Shown here: piece by piece, positions 1 through 14,000 of the stretch
Numbering within the stretch: position 1 is the first letter of the stretch
How the letters are laid out: every line of letters starts with the position of its first letter
Assembly (NCBI GenBank): GCA_038373865.1
Contig: JAXGGA010001662.1
Location: 80,459-144,458 of the forward strand
DNA from: Uloborus plumipes
Taxonomy: Eukaryota > Arthropoda > Arachnida > Araneae > Uloboridae
Length of the DNA: 64,000 bases
Direction of reading: 5' to 3'
The notes under the pieces: model-generated
Told to the model about the DNA's origin: nothing
Seen by the model: only the letters and a program-made list of their open reading frames with translations
Databases searched by the model: none
Made by a program: the position numbers and the translations under genes

Positions 1-397
1 AAAAATAAAAAGTTAAAAGGAATTTGCAAAATAAAAAAAGAAAAATGTACTTTATTTTAAAATAATTTAAAAAGGTTTATTTATTGTTTTCCCATTTGTT
101 TGAATTAAGTAAATATAAATTATATGTTTAATGATTATTATATCAATATTGCTACTTAAAAAACATTTTTTTTACATATTGACGTACGCATACAATTTTT
201 GTTACATAAAAAATTGCAGCACCCCTAAGTTTGAGAGTCACGAGCCGCCACTGATCCCTACTTTAAACGACAAGAACACAGAAACTGTTCCTGTAATAAA
301 AAGCAAAATATTTCATCAAATTTAGTATTTTAAATGCTGCAACTATTTTTAATTTATGTTTTTAGATGTAAAATGAGTAACATTTATCTTTGTTCAG
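1..397. other. VPS41 intron fragment at the left edge
   Basis: AT-rich sequence ending in the ttgttcag acceptor. A small open frame at 131-325 has no resemblance to VPS41 or any family I know. No exon with the missing VPS41 N-terminus is visible. Confidence 0.6.
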
Positions 398-481
398 TTT
401 TTAGCTCTTGGAACTCATCTAGGAGTGATTCATATTCTTGATCATCAAGGCAATAATATTCGAAACAAAGAACTATTGCTG
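398..481 (+). CDS. VPS41: VPS41 exon a (first in window), followed by a GC donor
   Basis: The acceptor is ttgttcag before 398. The exon is 28 codons in phase 0, starting FLALGTH and ending RNKELLL, the first propeller strands. The frame joins the next exon only if the donor is GCAAGT at 482, a GC-AG intron; using the GT at 486 would shift the next exon out of the VPS41 frame. Confidence 0.85.
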
Positions 482-1972
482 GCAAGTATAAGTTTATCAA
501 AGGGTTGAAATTTGCTGGTTAAAGTTATTCAATTTTTGTATTCGCCAATGCTAAGAGGGATATCATGAAAAATATTAGTTTACTATTAACTCTGACATTG
601 TTAAATGATTCAAAAAGAAATAAAAAGGTTGGTAAATGCTGTTTTATAATATCAGACATTTTGCTTGTTACTATCATAAATGGCCTACTTTTTAATATCT
701 ATAAACATCACAATACTTTGACTAAAGCTGTTGAGTTACATTCATACATTAGATAAGGGTTAACGAATGCTATTGGATGCCTTAAAACTGTTAGTAATTA
801 AGTAGAACAATAATAAACATTGATATATTAAAATAAAGTTGTATACTGAATGTTTTGCATAGTTGTTTTCTTAATTCATGCATTAATTCATGTGATATAA
901 TTTTAGCATGTGACTACTGTGAATCAAATAAGCATAGATGAAAAAGGTGATTACATTGCTTCATGTTCAAATGATGGAAAAGTAAGTATAAAACTTGAAA
1001 AAATATATTTGTAAAAACACAAGCACGTTTACCAGCAGAAATAATTTGTTATGTTTTAAAAATTATTTTAGGTTGCCATTCATGGACTTTATTCTTCTGA
1101 CTTCAGCACATCTGTTACTATAGAAAGACCTGTGCGATCTGTTGCTATTGATCCAAATTTCTCGAAATCAAGTGGAAATCGAAGGTTCATTATTGGCGAA
1201 GACAAGGTGTGTGATAAATGTGAATTGGGTTATTTTTAAAGAAAATAAATATTTATGAGAAGATCTTAATTTAAGTTTAAAGGCAATTTGATTGTGATAA
1301 TCAATTTCTGACACTGGAATGTCAATGTTATATAGTTGAGCCCTGAATCGAGCACAAGCTCGGTTCAGGTTTAAGGGTTCAAGCTGGTAATTGAGTCATT
1401 ATCTGTATTAAGGTATTGAAATTTTCCTCAAATCCAATGCATGGTTTCAAGTGTGTCTGTTTCTGTTGTGGTACAAACGTTTCACTTAGTTAAGGCAATC
1501 AAAACCTCTGTATGTGAGGATCTGTCCTTAACAAATGAAATACTACAGGTAGAATTACGCACTTATTTAGCAACTTCTAACAGAATTTGTAACAATGCTT
1601 TGGGGAGGAAAAAAATTGAAGAATATAAGAATAAAAAATGAAATAAATAAAATTCATTTACATAAACTTGTTGATGATAACATGCATGAATCTTGATTTT
1701 TCTCTATTTGTTTTAAAATAAAATTTGCATGAAGTAACTAGATTTTTAAAATAACATGAAAAGATAATGATTTTTTTAAATATTTTTTATTTATTAAAAG
1801 TAAGTTTATTTCCTTACTTGACCCAACTCCTGTGTCAGATCCCATGTACAAGTGTTTATGATACAAGTATGTGTGTGTGTTTCTGTAAATTGAAACTTTT
1901 TAGAAAAGTGGTTAATTTTTTTCAAATCAAACTAAAAAAATTGTATTAATTACAATAAACTTGTTTTGATTA

Positions 1973-2015
<43 letters not shown>

Positions 2016-5000
2016 AACACTGTATCTTTTTATTGCAAATACAAATTAAGTTGAAAGTTTGTCCTATCAGCCTGTGATGTCCTCCACACAAATGTTATCT
2101 TGTTGATTAGTACAGTAGCTGCCACTTATATGAATCAAATGTGCTAAATAGCTTTGATTCAATAAAGCTGGATTTTGTTTTGTTTTTGAAAATTTGATTC
2201 ATTAAAGCAGCTGATTCAACTGATCACTGATTCAATTAACCAGCCCTTACTGTACTATATTTGCAAAAGAAGTGAAGATTAAATTTTCATGTGCTCTCAA
2301 CATTTATAAAGCTAACACCCAGTCTTGCGTTGCAACTAAATGTTATACTTTTTTTTTTCTGGTTTGCTGCTTTTCTTGTATTTTATGATTGAGTGTATAT
2401 TTTCCCATGGCAGGTTGTTCTTTATGAACGACACATCTTGACTGGTTACAAACCTAATGTGCTATACCAAGGTGAAGGTGCCATACGAAATTTGAAATGG
2501 AAAGAACGATTCATTGTTTGGGCAAGTGACAAGGTACTTTGGTAAAAACTTTTATTTAGCAGATATTTTTTACTACAGTCGACACTGGATATAACGACCG
2601 TCTCCTTCCTACAGAAAGGGGTTTTTATAACGAGTGGTCTCTATAAGAGATAGAACATAGAATATATTGGAATACAGTCGTGGGTTTTCTCATCCGTCGT
2701 TATATTAGGATGGTCTTTGTAACAAGTGGTCGTTATAACGAGCGTCGACTGTATTAACTAATTATGTTACTTGATTTTTCTCTTATTCCAATGCTTATTT
2801 TTTCAAATTTGTTGTTTTTTAGACTGTTCGAGTGTATGACATTAATTCAGGAAGAACCATTACTGTCATTCAAAGAGATCATGATCCTTTGTAAGTTTTA
2901 AAAATAATTTTTGAAAGCACGGTTTCCATCTTTTTGAAAAAAATAATCTGTTTTTATTTTTCGGAGATAAAGCAGCTCTTAAGATTCATGTGCTTCCCGA
3001 CATCATCAGTTGGGGAAGCTTGAAGTCAAATTGCCCAGAGACCAAGAATGGGCGTTGGATAAAATAAACTTTTTATTTTCTTTTTATTTCTTCTATTGTT
3101 TCTTTATTTTTTCTTTCATCTTCTGAAGTTTTTTGTTCCTCCAAATTCAAAAATACCATACTATAGATGAACTAGTATTTTCTCTGAACAAAAAAAAAGC
3201 CAGCAAATATTTAGGATTTCATTGTTGCTAAAGCTCTTACATGGACAACAATTTTATATAAGTAGAGATTTAATAATGCATGTTAACAAGTTTAGTAATA
3301 TGTAGGCGTATTTATGTAGTTGAAAAATAAACATTTAATCTTAGTGCTGAAATAATAAGTGAAAGTAAAGAATGAAAAAGAACAAGAAATAACACTGGAA
3401 AAGATGTGAAGAATTCAAATGTATTTGAAAGTTTATTGTGTTGATTCTCTTAATCTGTGTTGTTGAGTTTTTTTTTTTTTTTTTTTTTCAATGTTAGTTT
3501 GAGTACTTGAAGTTTTCAATAATTTGATTTCTTATTTGTATTTAATTTTCTGTTGAAATTCTTGAGAATCGTTGTGTAAAGTATTGGATGTTCAATTTTC
3601 GGGCTTTACTCTAGATTGCTTTGCAACTTCTAATTATAATCTGCATTTAGAATAGTGTATCAGTGAATTTAATTTATGCATTAAAAAGTGAATTAATTAT
3701 AATTAATGCATTTTTTAACTCATAAGTTAAATTTTATAATCTTTTAATTTTTATTAAATAAATTTTAAGTACTCTTTCAAACCAATAAGATTATGCAATG
3801 AATGTAATTTATTCTGTTCTGAACTCATCATGACAAAGATTTTGAGGTAACAGCTGAATGTACCATATTTACTATCTTATAGTCTAAGATCCCACCGCAG
3901 TTTATCTACACTCATAGCGTACACTCGTGACGTATATTTCAAATTAAAGCTGATTTTTTTCTGAACATGATGCACTATGTCCGCCTATGTAAAAGTGCCC
4001 GAAACCTATAGGCAGCCTGGCCTAAACAGGTCACATGAATGTAATATTTCTACACTCATAACGTACACTCATGACTCATATATCAAATTGAAGCTAATTT
4101 TTTTCTGAACGTGGTGCACTAAGGCTGCCTATGTAAAAGTGGCCGCAACCTCTAGGCAGCCTGGCCTGAAGTTTAGGGTCCAAAATTTCAAATGGTTATA
4201 AAAGACGGAAAAATTGGTCGATTCTTTTGCTTTTTTTACTAAAATTATTCTTAATGTGAGTACTTTTTCGAAAAAAATTGATGAACTTAAATTTCAAAAA
4301 TTGCCGATAGGGGGCGCTTTAGACTTTGGAGCTAAAAACAACTACTTTTTACCGTTTGTTTTCATATTTTCGTAATTGATTCAAAGAGTTAAAACTCTAA
4401 CTTAAACTTTGAGCCCAAAATATCAACTAATTTCCGGTTTTTAGCAATACTCGGACCAAACGTCAAAAATTGTGTTTTTCTGCTTTTCAACTAGTCCTTT
4501 CATGTAAAAAAATTATTAAAATCACCTGATAATGTTAAAATAAAATCAGATGAACCCTTTCGTAACTAAAAAAAAGAAAAAATAATTTTTTTTCCAACAT
4601 TTTTTTTACCCAGAAATTTTGTATTTTACAACTCAGAAAGTGTGCATTTAATTTTATTTTCACATTATTAGTATCGCCAGATGATTTTAATAATCTTTTT
4701 TACATGAAAGGACAAGTTAAAAAGCAGAAAAACACATTTTTTGACGTTTGGTCCGAATATTGCTAAAAACTGGAAATTAGTTGATATTTTGGGCTCAAAA
4801 TTTAAGTTAGAGTTTGAACTTTTTGAATCAATTACGAAAATACGAAAAAAAACGGTAAAAAGTAGTTGTTTTTAGCTGCAAAGTCTAAAGCGCCCCCTAT
4901 CGGCAATTTTTGAAATTTAAGTTCATCAATTTTTTTTCGAAAAAGTACTCACATTAAGAATAATTTTAGTAAAAAAAGCAAAAGAATCGACCAATTTTTC

Positions 5001-8000
5001 CGTCTTTTATAACCATTTGAAATTTTGGACCCTAAACTTCAGGCCAGGCTGCCTAGAGGTTGCGGCCACTTTTACATAGGCAGCCTTAGTGCACCACGTT
5101 CAGAAAAAAATTAGCTTCAATTTGATATATGAGTCATGAGTGTACGTTATGAGTGTAGAAATATTACATTCATGTGACCTGTTTAGGCCAGGCTGCCTAT
5201 AGGTTTCGGGCACTTTTACATAGGCGGACATAGTGCATCACGTTCAGAAAAAAATCAGCTTTAATTTGACATATACGTGATGAGTGTACGCTATGAGTGT
5301 AGATAAACTGCGGTGGGATCTTAGACTATTATGCTAATGTTGCATGAATCCCCTAAAATAATGTGAAATGTGATAGAATCCTATGAGGTATTTGATAGGA
5401 ATGACATTTACATTCTTTTGATCTAACTCAGCATTTGAATTTCACTTTAACCTTGTATTTTTAGGCTGAGAAGTGATTTATATCGTTGCAATTTACATTG
5501 GAAAGATGATAAAACACTTCTTATTGGATGGGCCAATACTGTTAAAGTGTGCCAAGTTGTGCCATCTGAGGGCCCTAGAGCATCTCTGACATCTTTGAAA
5601 GATCAGGCTGGTCCACCCCGCTTTTATGTTAAGATAAGTAAGGATATACAATTTTGTTATGAACACCATATTGTCACAAAAGCAACAGATGAAAGTCATA
5701 TAGTGAAACAACTTTTACTTCTTTTTAGAAACCTTCCATTTTGAATGGCATCACAAACATAATATCATAGTTTACAGTTTTTACAGCTGTACCAAATAAG
5801 GATTTGAGGAGTCATTCATTTAAATTTTTTACGAACTTTTTTGTATTGATATTTTTTATTTACATAAATATTATATACTATGCAATCAATGTGATTTTGA
5901 CTTCGATATTTTTAATATGTAGTTTGTTAATTTCAAATCTAGATGTTTGTAAATTTCAAATGTTTACTTTGTTCTATCTGATATTTTGATGGATTTTTAT
6001 CCAATTTTTATTTTAGCCTTGTCATTGTAACTAGATTATCTGAAATATGCGGGGTTTTAATGGTCCTAGACAAGTAGATAAATATTTTAACACAACTGAT
6101 TCTGCAAAATAAATTAGTTTACATTGATAATTTTATTGATTATTATTATTCATTTGTTGAAAATTTTTTCTTTCGTCAAGCGTGAAAATTTTTCACGCTT
6201 GATTCGAGGATTTTTTTTTTTTTTTCAAGGCTTTTAGCTGCTTTTAAGACTAATTTAAATCTATTTAGAAATTATGACTAAAAATGTGGAGGAAGTATAC
6301 ATGAAAAACAAATTTCTAGTAGTTAAAATAAACTGTTTTTTTTTTTTTTTTTTTTTTTCTGAAACATATAAGTGAAAAAAGAAAATGTTTTGAAAATATG
6401 CTAACATTGAACTTATGTGTCACTGAGAAGTGGATGCCGCAGCTGAGATTTCAGTCCCTTCAAATCTTGCAAATGTTTCAGTTATTTTGATGAATAAATG
6501 TGTATTCAATTCATGCTACCTTTGATCTGCTCATTTTATTTTCAAAATTTATTTTTTTCCTTTTACTGCTATTATTATGAACTCCTTTGCAGGTTCTGAT
6601 TTTTTTTCCAGTAAATACCTTTATTATGCATTTTGAAGCAGTTTAATTAGCTCAATGCATTTAATAACATGCTGATGTTTATCTAATTGTGCTCCTTCTT
6701 ATTACAATAACTTTTTATCCCCTTGGAATTTTGCAGTTTTTTTTTTTTTTTTCAAATCAAACAAGCATTTTCATGCCCGTTTCATTATATTTTTAGTGAG
6801 AAATATTATGTTTTTGCTCCAAATTTACTATTCAGATTATGTAACTTGAGCTCAAATCTTTAAGATTAAGTTCAACATTCATTGCATTACATGAAGGCTT
6901 TTATCTCTTTGTCCTATTATCCGTAGTATATCGTAAAAAATGAACACAAATGCAAATTTCACTGTTCTAAAAAGTACATTTTTATTTTTCTTGCAGCATC
7001 TATTTTCAACACTGATTTTTATATATGTGGTATTTCATCCCTTGGAGCTGCAATAGTTGTACTTACTGTAAAGAAAACAGAAGTATGAATTTTTATATTT
7101 TTAAATTTTTACAACATTTACTCAAATGTAGCTGTTCTGATTATGGCATAACTAAATAATGTAATAGTTTTCAGCGTGTTTAATCCTTACAAAATGTTTT
7201 GCCTCATGACATTTTTTTATGTGTAGTTTCTGTATTGATTGATATTTTTGTAAGAAAGTAGATCACAATTAGAAAAATAAAAACAGTGATTTTGCTGAAC
7301 TATAATTATTTATCAAAGACAATACTGAAAGATTATAAAGTTTGATAATGCGTTACCTTCCCTACGAAAATAAATCAAGCTCCACAGAAGTAGAGGACAT
7401 AGTAGAAGGCAGTTCTACACCTATACATGGTCAGAGCTGTTCTTCATTGCTTACCAAGAAAGTAAATTGAGAATTGCCTTTGTGCCCACTGTAAATGCGC
7501 ATATTAAAAAATTCGACTTTATCAAGCATAAATTTCTAATGAAAATCACTCAATTTCGAAATTCTTTAGCATGTCCAGAAAATGAATGCTAGATAAAATA
7601 GGCAATTTTTCAAAGTATTTGTAAATTTTATCACCATTTGTATCTTGCAAATTGTAACATTAAATTTGCTAATGTGAACCAAGAAAGAAATTACATTGAA
7701 ATGAGCTGAAAACTCAATTTATTACCTGTGGAGTAAAGGTTGTTGAAAAAAAAGGAAGAAAGATTGCTGTTTTATTAAATTATATTAAATTTGTCCCTAA
7801 AATTTTGTATGTGTAATAGTATTTCTATGAGATTTTTTGTTTTCTTAGTATCTTATTGAGAAACTATGTGTTCTTCAGTTCTTTGTGTTTTGGCCAAAAT
7901 TGCACTTCTACATGATACTTTGTATTTTAGGAGCCTGTAAGTATAGGATCAAGACCTCAGTTGCGGGTCCTAGAATCTCACGGGGAAAGTTATACATCTA

Positions 8001-11000
8001 TTCTCAGTGATACACTTGTATTGCGTGGCTACCAAGAATACAGATGTAATGATTATCATTTAGGTAGGCATTTCTTCAAAACATCTACTTATATTTCAAA
8101 TCTGAGTATCTTTCTGTCTATCTATGTCCTGTTTCTTTCTCCTGAACGCCAATGAACTGAAAATCAAACCAGGTACCGATAGATATGTAATTTTTTAGGC
8201 TTTGTTAGTTTTAATTTACATAAAGTTTGATAGAGGGATTCGGAAGAAATGGAGAAAAATTTAAAGCTGCTCAAATTGCTCAAATTTAAAGCAATTTGTC
8301 CTAAATGATTAAATATGGATTCCATTGTTATAAAACGTTTTTGATATGCAACAGTAATAATAATGATAATGAGAATATTGAGTGAGAATGCAGGCTTAAC
8401 CGAATCAAACATGAAACTCATTAGCGGGCTGCGTAAGTATTATTTTTATCACAAGAAACTTGTAATTTTTGCTGTGCCCAGCAGTTTCACCCTCGTTAAT
8501 AAGACAACAATCTGTTAAAAAAAGTACTTTAATTACATCAGTCTATAATATGTATATGATAAATATATAGTAAGAAATTACATAGGGAAACACAAAAATA
8601 AAAGACCCTGCAGACAAAAATTAGTAAGATGGTCGTATAAAATATTCAAGTTTTGTTAATTTTTTGTTCAAAGGTAGCCCGTGAATGCCCAGCCACACAG
8701 CTTGTATTATTATTATTTGAGTTTTTATCATTCTCTACTAAAACATTTAGATGTATTATTCATAAAGACAGTGTTTGAATTCCGTTCAAAATGTGGTCAA
8801 TTTCTTGTCAAAGTGAATTATGTCTATATCTATCTATCATTTGAAGAATTTTTCGCCATGTTTAACAACTTTTTATTCAGTTTTCAAAAAATTTATTGAA
8901 ACATATTTTCACACATATATGTATATGGTAACATTAAAATAAGTACACAGTGAGGTAATACAAATGCTAAACAGAGAAGTAAATAATCAAAGTGATGAAG
9001 CTAAACTTATCAACTATGGAAGGTTCTTTCATTGTTCATAACCCCAAAAAAGCTACAAATTAAGAGATTGAGTGCTTAAATTCCTGATACATATCACACG
9101 TTGTCGCTTTAGACATAAGCATTAAATGCTGAACTTTTAGCTATAAATGAGATCTTAAATCGAAAATCAAAAGCAGGGATTTTGTCTCTGTTATTAAGCC
9201 AAAAAGAAATCAATGGTAATTCTCCATAGCCTGCCACATGCATAACCAGAATAAAAATCTTACTTTAAATTCCTGATGTGACAAGCCCAAATCATAGTCA
9301 ACACAACCAAAATTCTTTTCAGGTCGAGTAAAATAAAAATATAACCAAATAAATAAAAATCACAGTTAAAAGTCCATAATCCAAATAAAACGCAGTTCCA
9401 GTACTGTGTCAAGTCGCTCATACAATAAAAATTCTAATGATACATCAGTGACCGCAACTCACATAACATGGTTTATCACGGTTATTTCAGAAGTCTGAAC
9501 AGTTAAACAATTTCAGGTCAAGCAAAATTTTTTCTAAAGTCTATAGTCAGCAAATATTCTTAACTAAATTCCTTTGAATTTATTGTCAAGAAGCTTATTT
9601 GTAAGCAATGAAATTTTGTAATTATAAACAGTGATTGTATTACAAATTCTGTTGATCCTGACAGCTTCATAAACAATAATTAAAAAAAAAAAAAAACTTA
9701 TGTCGGCAAGATGAGAAACCTTGCGGGCTATTAGCTTTAGTGTGTTAAAAAATTGTGATAAGAATTTTTTACTTATATCTAAAAAATTCAAAAGAAATTA
9801 TACAAGACAGATGGTTATTGTATCTGCAATAGAGATGTACAGAAGAGGAATTTTCAAGAGAAAATTTCCATTCATAGTATAAAAGAAAAAGGTTTGTTAA
9901 TGTAGAGCTAATATCCCCCCCCCCCCAGCAAATACCATTTATTTTTTGAAGACATGAATTGCCATTTTTGCAAAAGTGATTGAAAATACAAAATTTAAAT
10001 AGATTTAGGAATGTTTTCTTTTTTAAAATTCAGGGGGGGGGGGGAGAATATAGTTTATTATGAAGATTCTTACACTGTTTTGGTAGCAGAAAACACAGAT
10101 GAAACAAAAACTTATAGGTGTATTAGTCACACTTATTAGTTTTTGTTTTATCAATAATTTTATTTGAAGGGGTGAGGTGAAAAGGCTGTAACAAATTGTT
10201 TGACTTCATGTTAATTCATTTTTCTTGCAGAAAGCTTATCTGAAGAAGGACTATATTTCATTCTAAGTTTGAAAGATTTTGTAGTTGCCAAACCTAGGAA
10301 TGATGATGATCATATAGCGTGGTTATTGGAGCATGGTCATTTTAAAGTAATGTCTTATTTTTGACTCATTTAACTTTTTTTTTCTAAAGTTTTAACTCCA
10401 CATGTCATAGTAATTCATATTAGTAAGTACTGTGCTTTACTAATTAAGATTTAAAACTTTTATCTTTTTATGCCTATTTATGTTTCATAAAGTTCTCTTG
10501 GATATATTGGCCAGGGTGCCAACAAATGGTAGAACACCTAATGGTTGGCATAGGTTAACAAGCAAGCAAGCTATCTCTGTTTTTAGCCTACTTTCCCGTT
10601 GAAAATAAAAGAAAGATGAAAAAAGTATTAAGAGTGGCTTAATGCATCTAAAAAATATTGCCAAGTCAAAATATCGCCAAGTTAAAAAAATATCTCGAAG
10701 TCCGAAAAAAAAAGCCAAAAAGAAATAAAAAGGTAAAATGAATATCGAAAAATTAAAAATTTGAAAGTAGGGTATTGAGATGGGGAATTTGTGTGTCAAT
10801 CTGTCTGTCCCCCCCCCCCCCTAATAACTTTTGAATGAACATTTCGATTTTGACAAACTTTTTTTTGTTGGAAAGATCTCGGCGAGTACAGCTCATTCCC
10901 ATATTTGATTTTTCGATTCGAACAATTTTTGGTTCAACTTTGAACCGTTCAAACAACCTGTCCCGCGATACTAACTTTTGAGTGAACAGTCCAATTTTGG

Positions 11001-14000
11001 CAAACTTTTTTTTGTTGGAAAGATCTCGGCGAGTACAGCTCATTCCCATATTTGATTTTTCAATTTGAACAATTTTTAGTTCAACTTTGAACAGTTCAAA
11101 CAACCTGTCCCGCGATGCTTACTTTTGAGTTAACAGTCCGATTTGAACAAACTTTTTTTTGTTCGAAAGATCTTATCAAGGATACTTCATTCCCGTATTT
11201 ACATTTCCGATTTGAACAGTTTTTTGTTCAACATTGAACCGCTCAAGCAAAATGTCACCCCTAATAACTTTTGAGTGAACAGTCCGATTTAAATAAACTT
11301 TTTTTTTGTTCCAAGGATCTCAGCAAGGATACTTCATTACCATATTTAAATTTTCAATTTGAACTTTTTTTCGTTCAACATTGAACCGTTCAAGCAACCT
11401 TTCCCCACCTAATAACCTTTGAGTGAACCGTTCGAATGGAATAAACTTTTTTTTGTTTGAAAGATCTCGGAGAGGCTCATTCCCATACTTCGCTTTTTGA
11501 TTTGAACCATTTTTTCGTTCAATATTGTACCGTTCAGAAAAAAAATTTAACATTAGCGCCTACGGGGTATTTAAGTTGAATGTTGATTATGAAATTAAAG
11601 TCGGATTTCAAACAAACTAACTTTGTAAGAAAATGGTTTTGATAAGCAATGTTTGTAAAGTACTTTTCTGAATAATCTTCTGTGAGGACTCTGATTCATT
11701 TTATTCTCTATTTATATTTAACAACTGGCAACGGATTAAAAATGAAGTTCGAGACATTTTAATAACGGACGAGTTTTTTTTTTCTTTGTTTGATAAAATG
11801 TGTTTTGATGCTCTTTGTACTTTTATTTATTTATTTTTTTTTCTTTTGAAAACGATTGAGGATTTTTTCTACGGAAGAACTGTAACAGTTACATTCTTTA
11901 AAAGGTGCAACAAAACTTTATTTATTCGTTTATTTACTTTTTACGTGTCTATTTCATCTGATGAGAGGGGTATATTTTGCTTTTAGAAATCAGTTTTAGT
12001 TCTAAAAAGGTATGTTTGACATGATTTTCAGTCTCAGATAATCAAGAGAATAATGATCAGATGCTAGAATGCTAATGTCGATGTACTGGAAAGTAGGCTC
12101 GTTTAGTTCTTGACAGAACTTTTTGTTTATAAATCGGACTTAACTGGTACTTAGTGCAACTGAATTTAAATGCTCATTGTTAAAAGGAATTTTTTTCCGA
12201 AACAAACGGCTTCTCTTTTTTTATTTAGCTATCTCTATGTAGTATGAAATGAAGTCTCAAAAAGTCTCTGTGTGTTTGAACGTGCTAAACTCAAAAACAA
12301 CCGGCGGATTTTACTTAAGGTTTCAGCGTTTATACCTTTTCGCTAAAGAAAACTTTGGGCACCAGTTTGAAAAAACTTCAATAAGCAGTTCTTTTTTCAC
12401 TCCAATTTAATACAACATAAATGGCCAAACATTAGGGTTAAAAATTGCTTGCTCATATTAATGTTGTATGTTGTTGGAAACGGCAAATTTCTCTATGTTC
12501 TATGCAATTTGTTTTATTTTTCAATCTTAACTACATCACTAGCTATTTGCACTTAAAACTTACTTTTATCAACGCTTTGTCAAGGCTTAAGCCAAGGCAT
12601 CCTCCTAGAGAGTATGTCTGTTGTAACACTTCAGTTTAAAATATGGAACATTCATAGCTCTCTTGTCAAAGTTACAAAATTTGCATCTAAGTTTGTAAGG
12701 GTTATACTGGAAAAGTTTCGATCATTTTTGTATTTTAATTAAATACATAGAGATGTCTATGGTGTCATAAAATAAAGGAATATAAAAAATCTGTAATAAA
12801 TAATAAGTATTACTCATTATGTGTTAGCATGTGGGAAAAAACAAATAATATTGACAAAATTAATTTGTTAGCAGCAAAAGCTCCATTTCTTAGTGCCACT
12901 CTCCCCCTTTAGACGACCCTGACAGTAGTTTCACTGTGAGATTGGTTAATTAAAATAAATTAATTGCAATGGTAAAAGGCGTGCTTTCTTAATGTTATAT
13001 TCATTATGAAACATCCTGTACCTTCAACCAGACTGACTATGTTATACCCAGGGTAAGTTTGCCCACTTTTTAAATGTTAATTTGTATCATTTCTAAAGCT
13101 GAGCAGCACAGGTGAGGGACAAAACATTTGAAGAGTGGGGAAATTCATCCCAGGTACAGCAAAGCCTCCCTGGTTGATGATACATTATATTTTTTACTTT
13201 GATTAGTTTTGCTCTTAATTGCATTTTGACAGAATATTTATTGCTGGATAAAAATGATTTTTCCTTTCTTTGGTAGGAGGCTTTGAAAGCTGTTAGTGAA
13301 AGCAAAAATTTGAGAAAGTATACACTTTTGGTATGTATTCAGTTATATAGTTTTTTCTTTGAATATTAAATGTTAATATGTTTTTCACTAATAATTAACT
13401 AGCATTTTTCAAATCACCATTAAAATTTTAACTTCCTTCTCTCAGATTGAAAGTTTTGGACGGGACTGTTTTATCACAAAATATTTGACAAAACAAAATT
13501 AATTTGGTTTCGCATAAATGTGGTATTTGATGATTTAAGATACTGTTAATTCATATTCAAATTTTTATATATTATAGCCGTTAAGGCGATTCACGCTATC
13601 CACCCCTGACGTGTACTTCCATGTTTTCGGCATAATTCACTAGTAGAACCATTTCATTTCCAGCAATGTATTTCAGGGACTTCCCAGGCCAGCGGCCTCT
13701 TGAGCCGATCCAATCAACCTTAGAGAAGACATGCAACACCCCTTTTTCAAGTTTAATGGGTTCGATGATTAGTTCACTCTTGTTTGGGAGCAGTAAGGAT
13801 GACAGTTATAGATAGATAGATAGATAGATACCCTCAACTTTCAAAACTATAAGATAAGAATCATAAAGCAAAGGTGCATATAGAATGCCCTAAAGACCCA
13901 TCCTCTTCTACAGGCTCCTTCTTATCCTTTTGTATTCTTTGTAGTTTTTGAATTTTAACAAAATCTAAAGAGGTCTAAATTTAAATTAAAATTTCTGTGA

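Noticed and set aside
131..325. 64-codon ORF at the left edge as the missing VPS41 N-terminus
   Set aside because: Its residues do not resemble the VPS41 N-terminal region and no suitable donor in the right phase was seen.
10753..11103. 116-codon minus-strand ORF with two internal repeats (FELFKVELKIVQIEKSNMGM)
   Set aside because: It is the translation of tandem ~145-bp units in a DINE-like element; also open in other copies only by virtue of the repeat.
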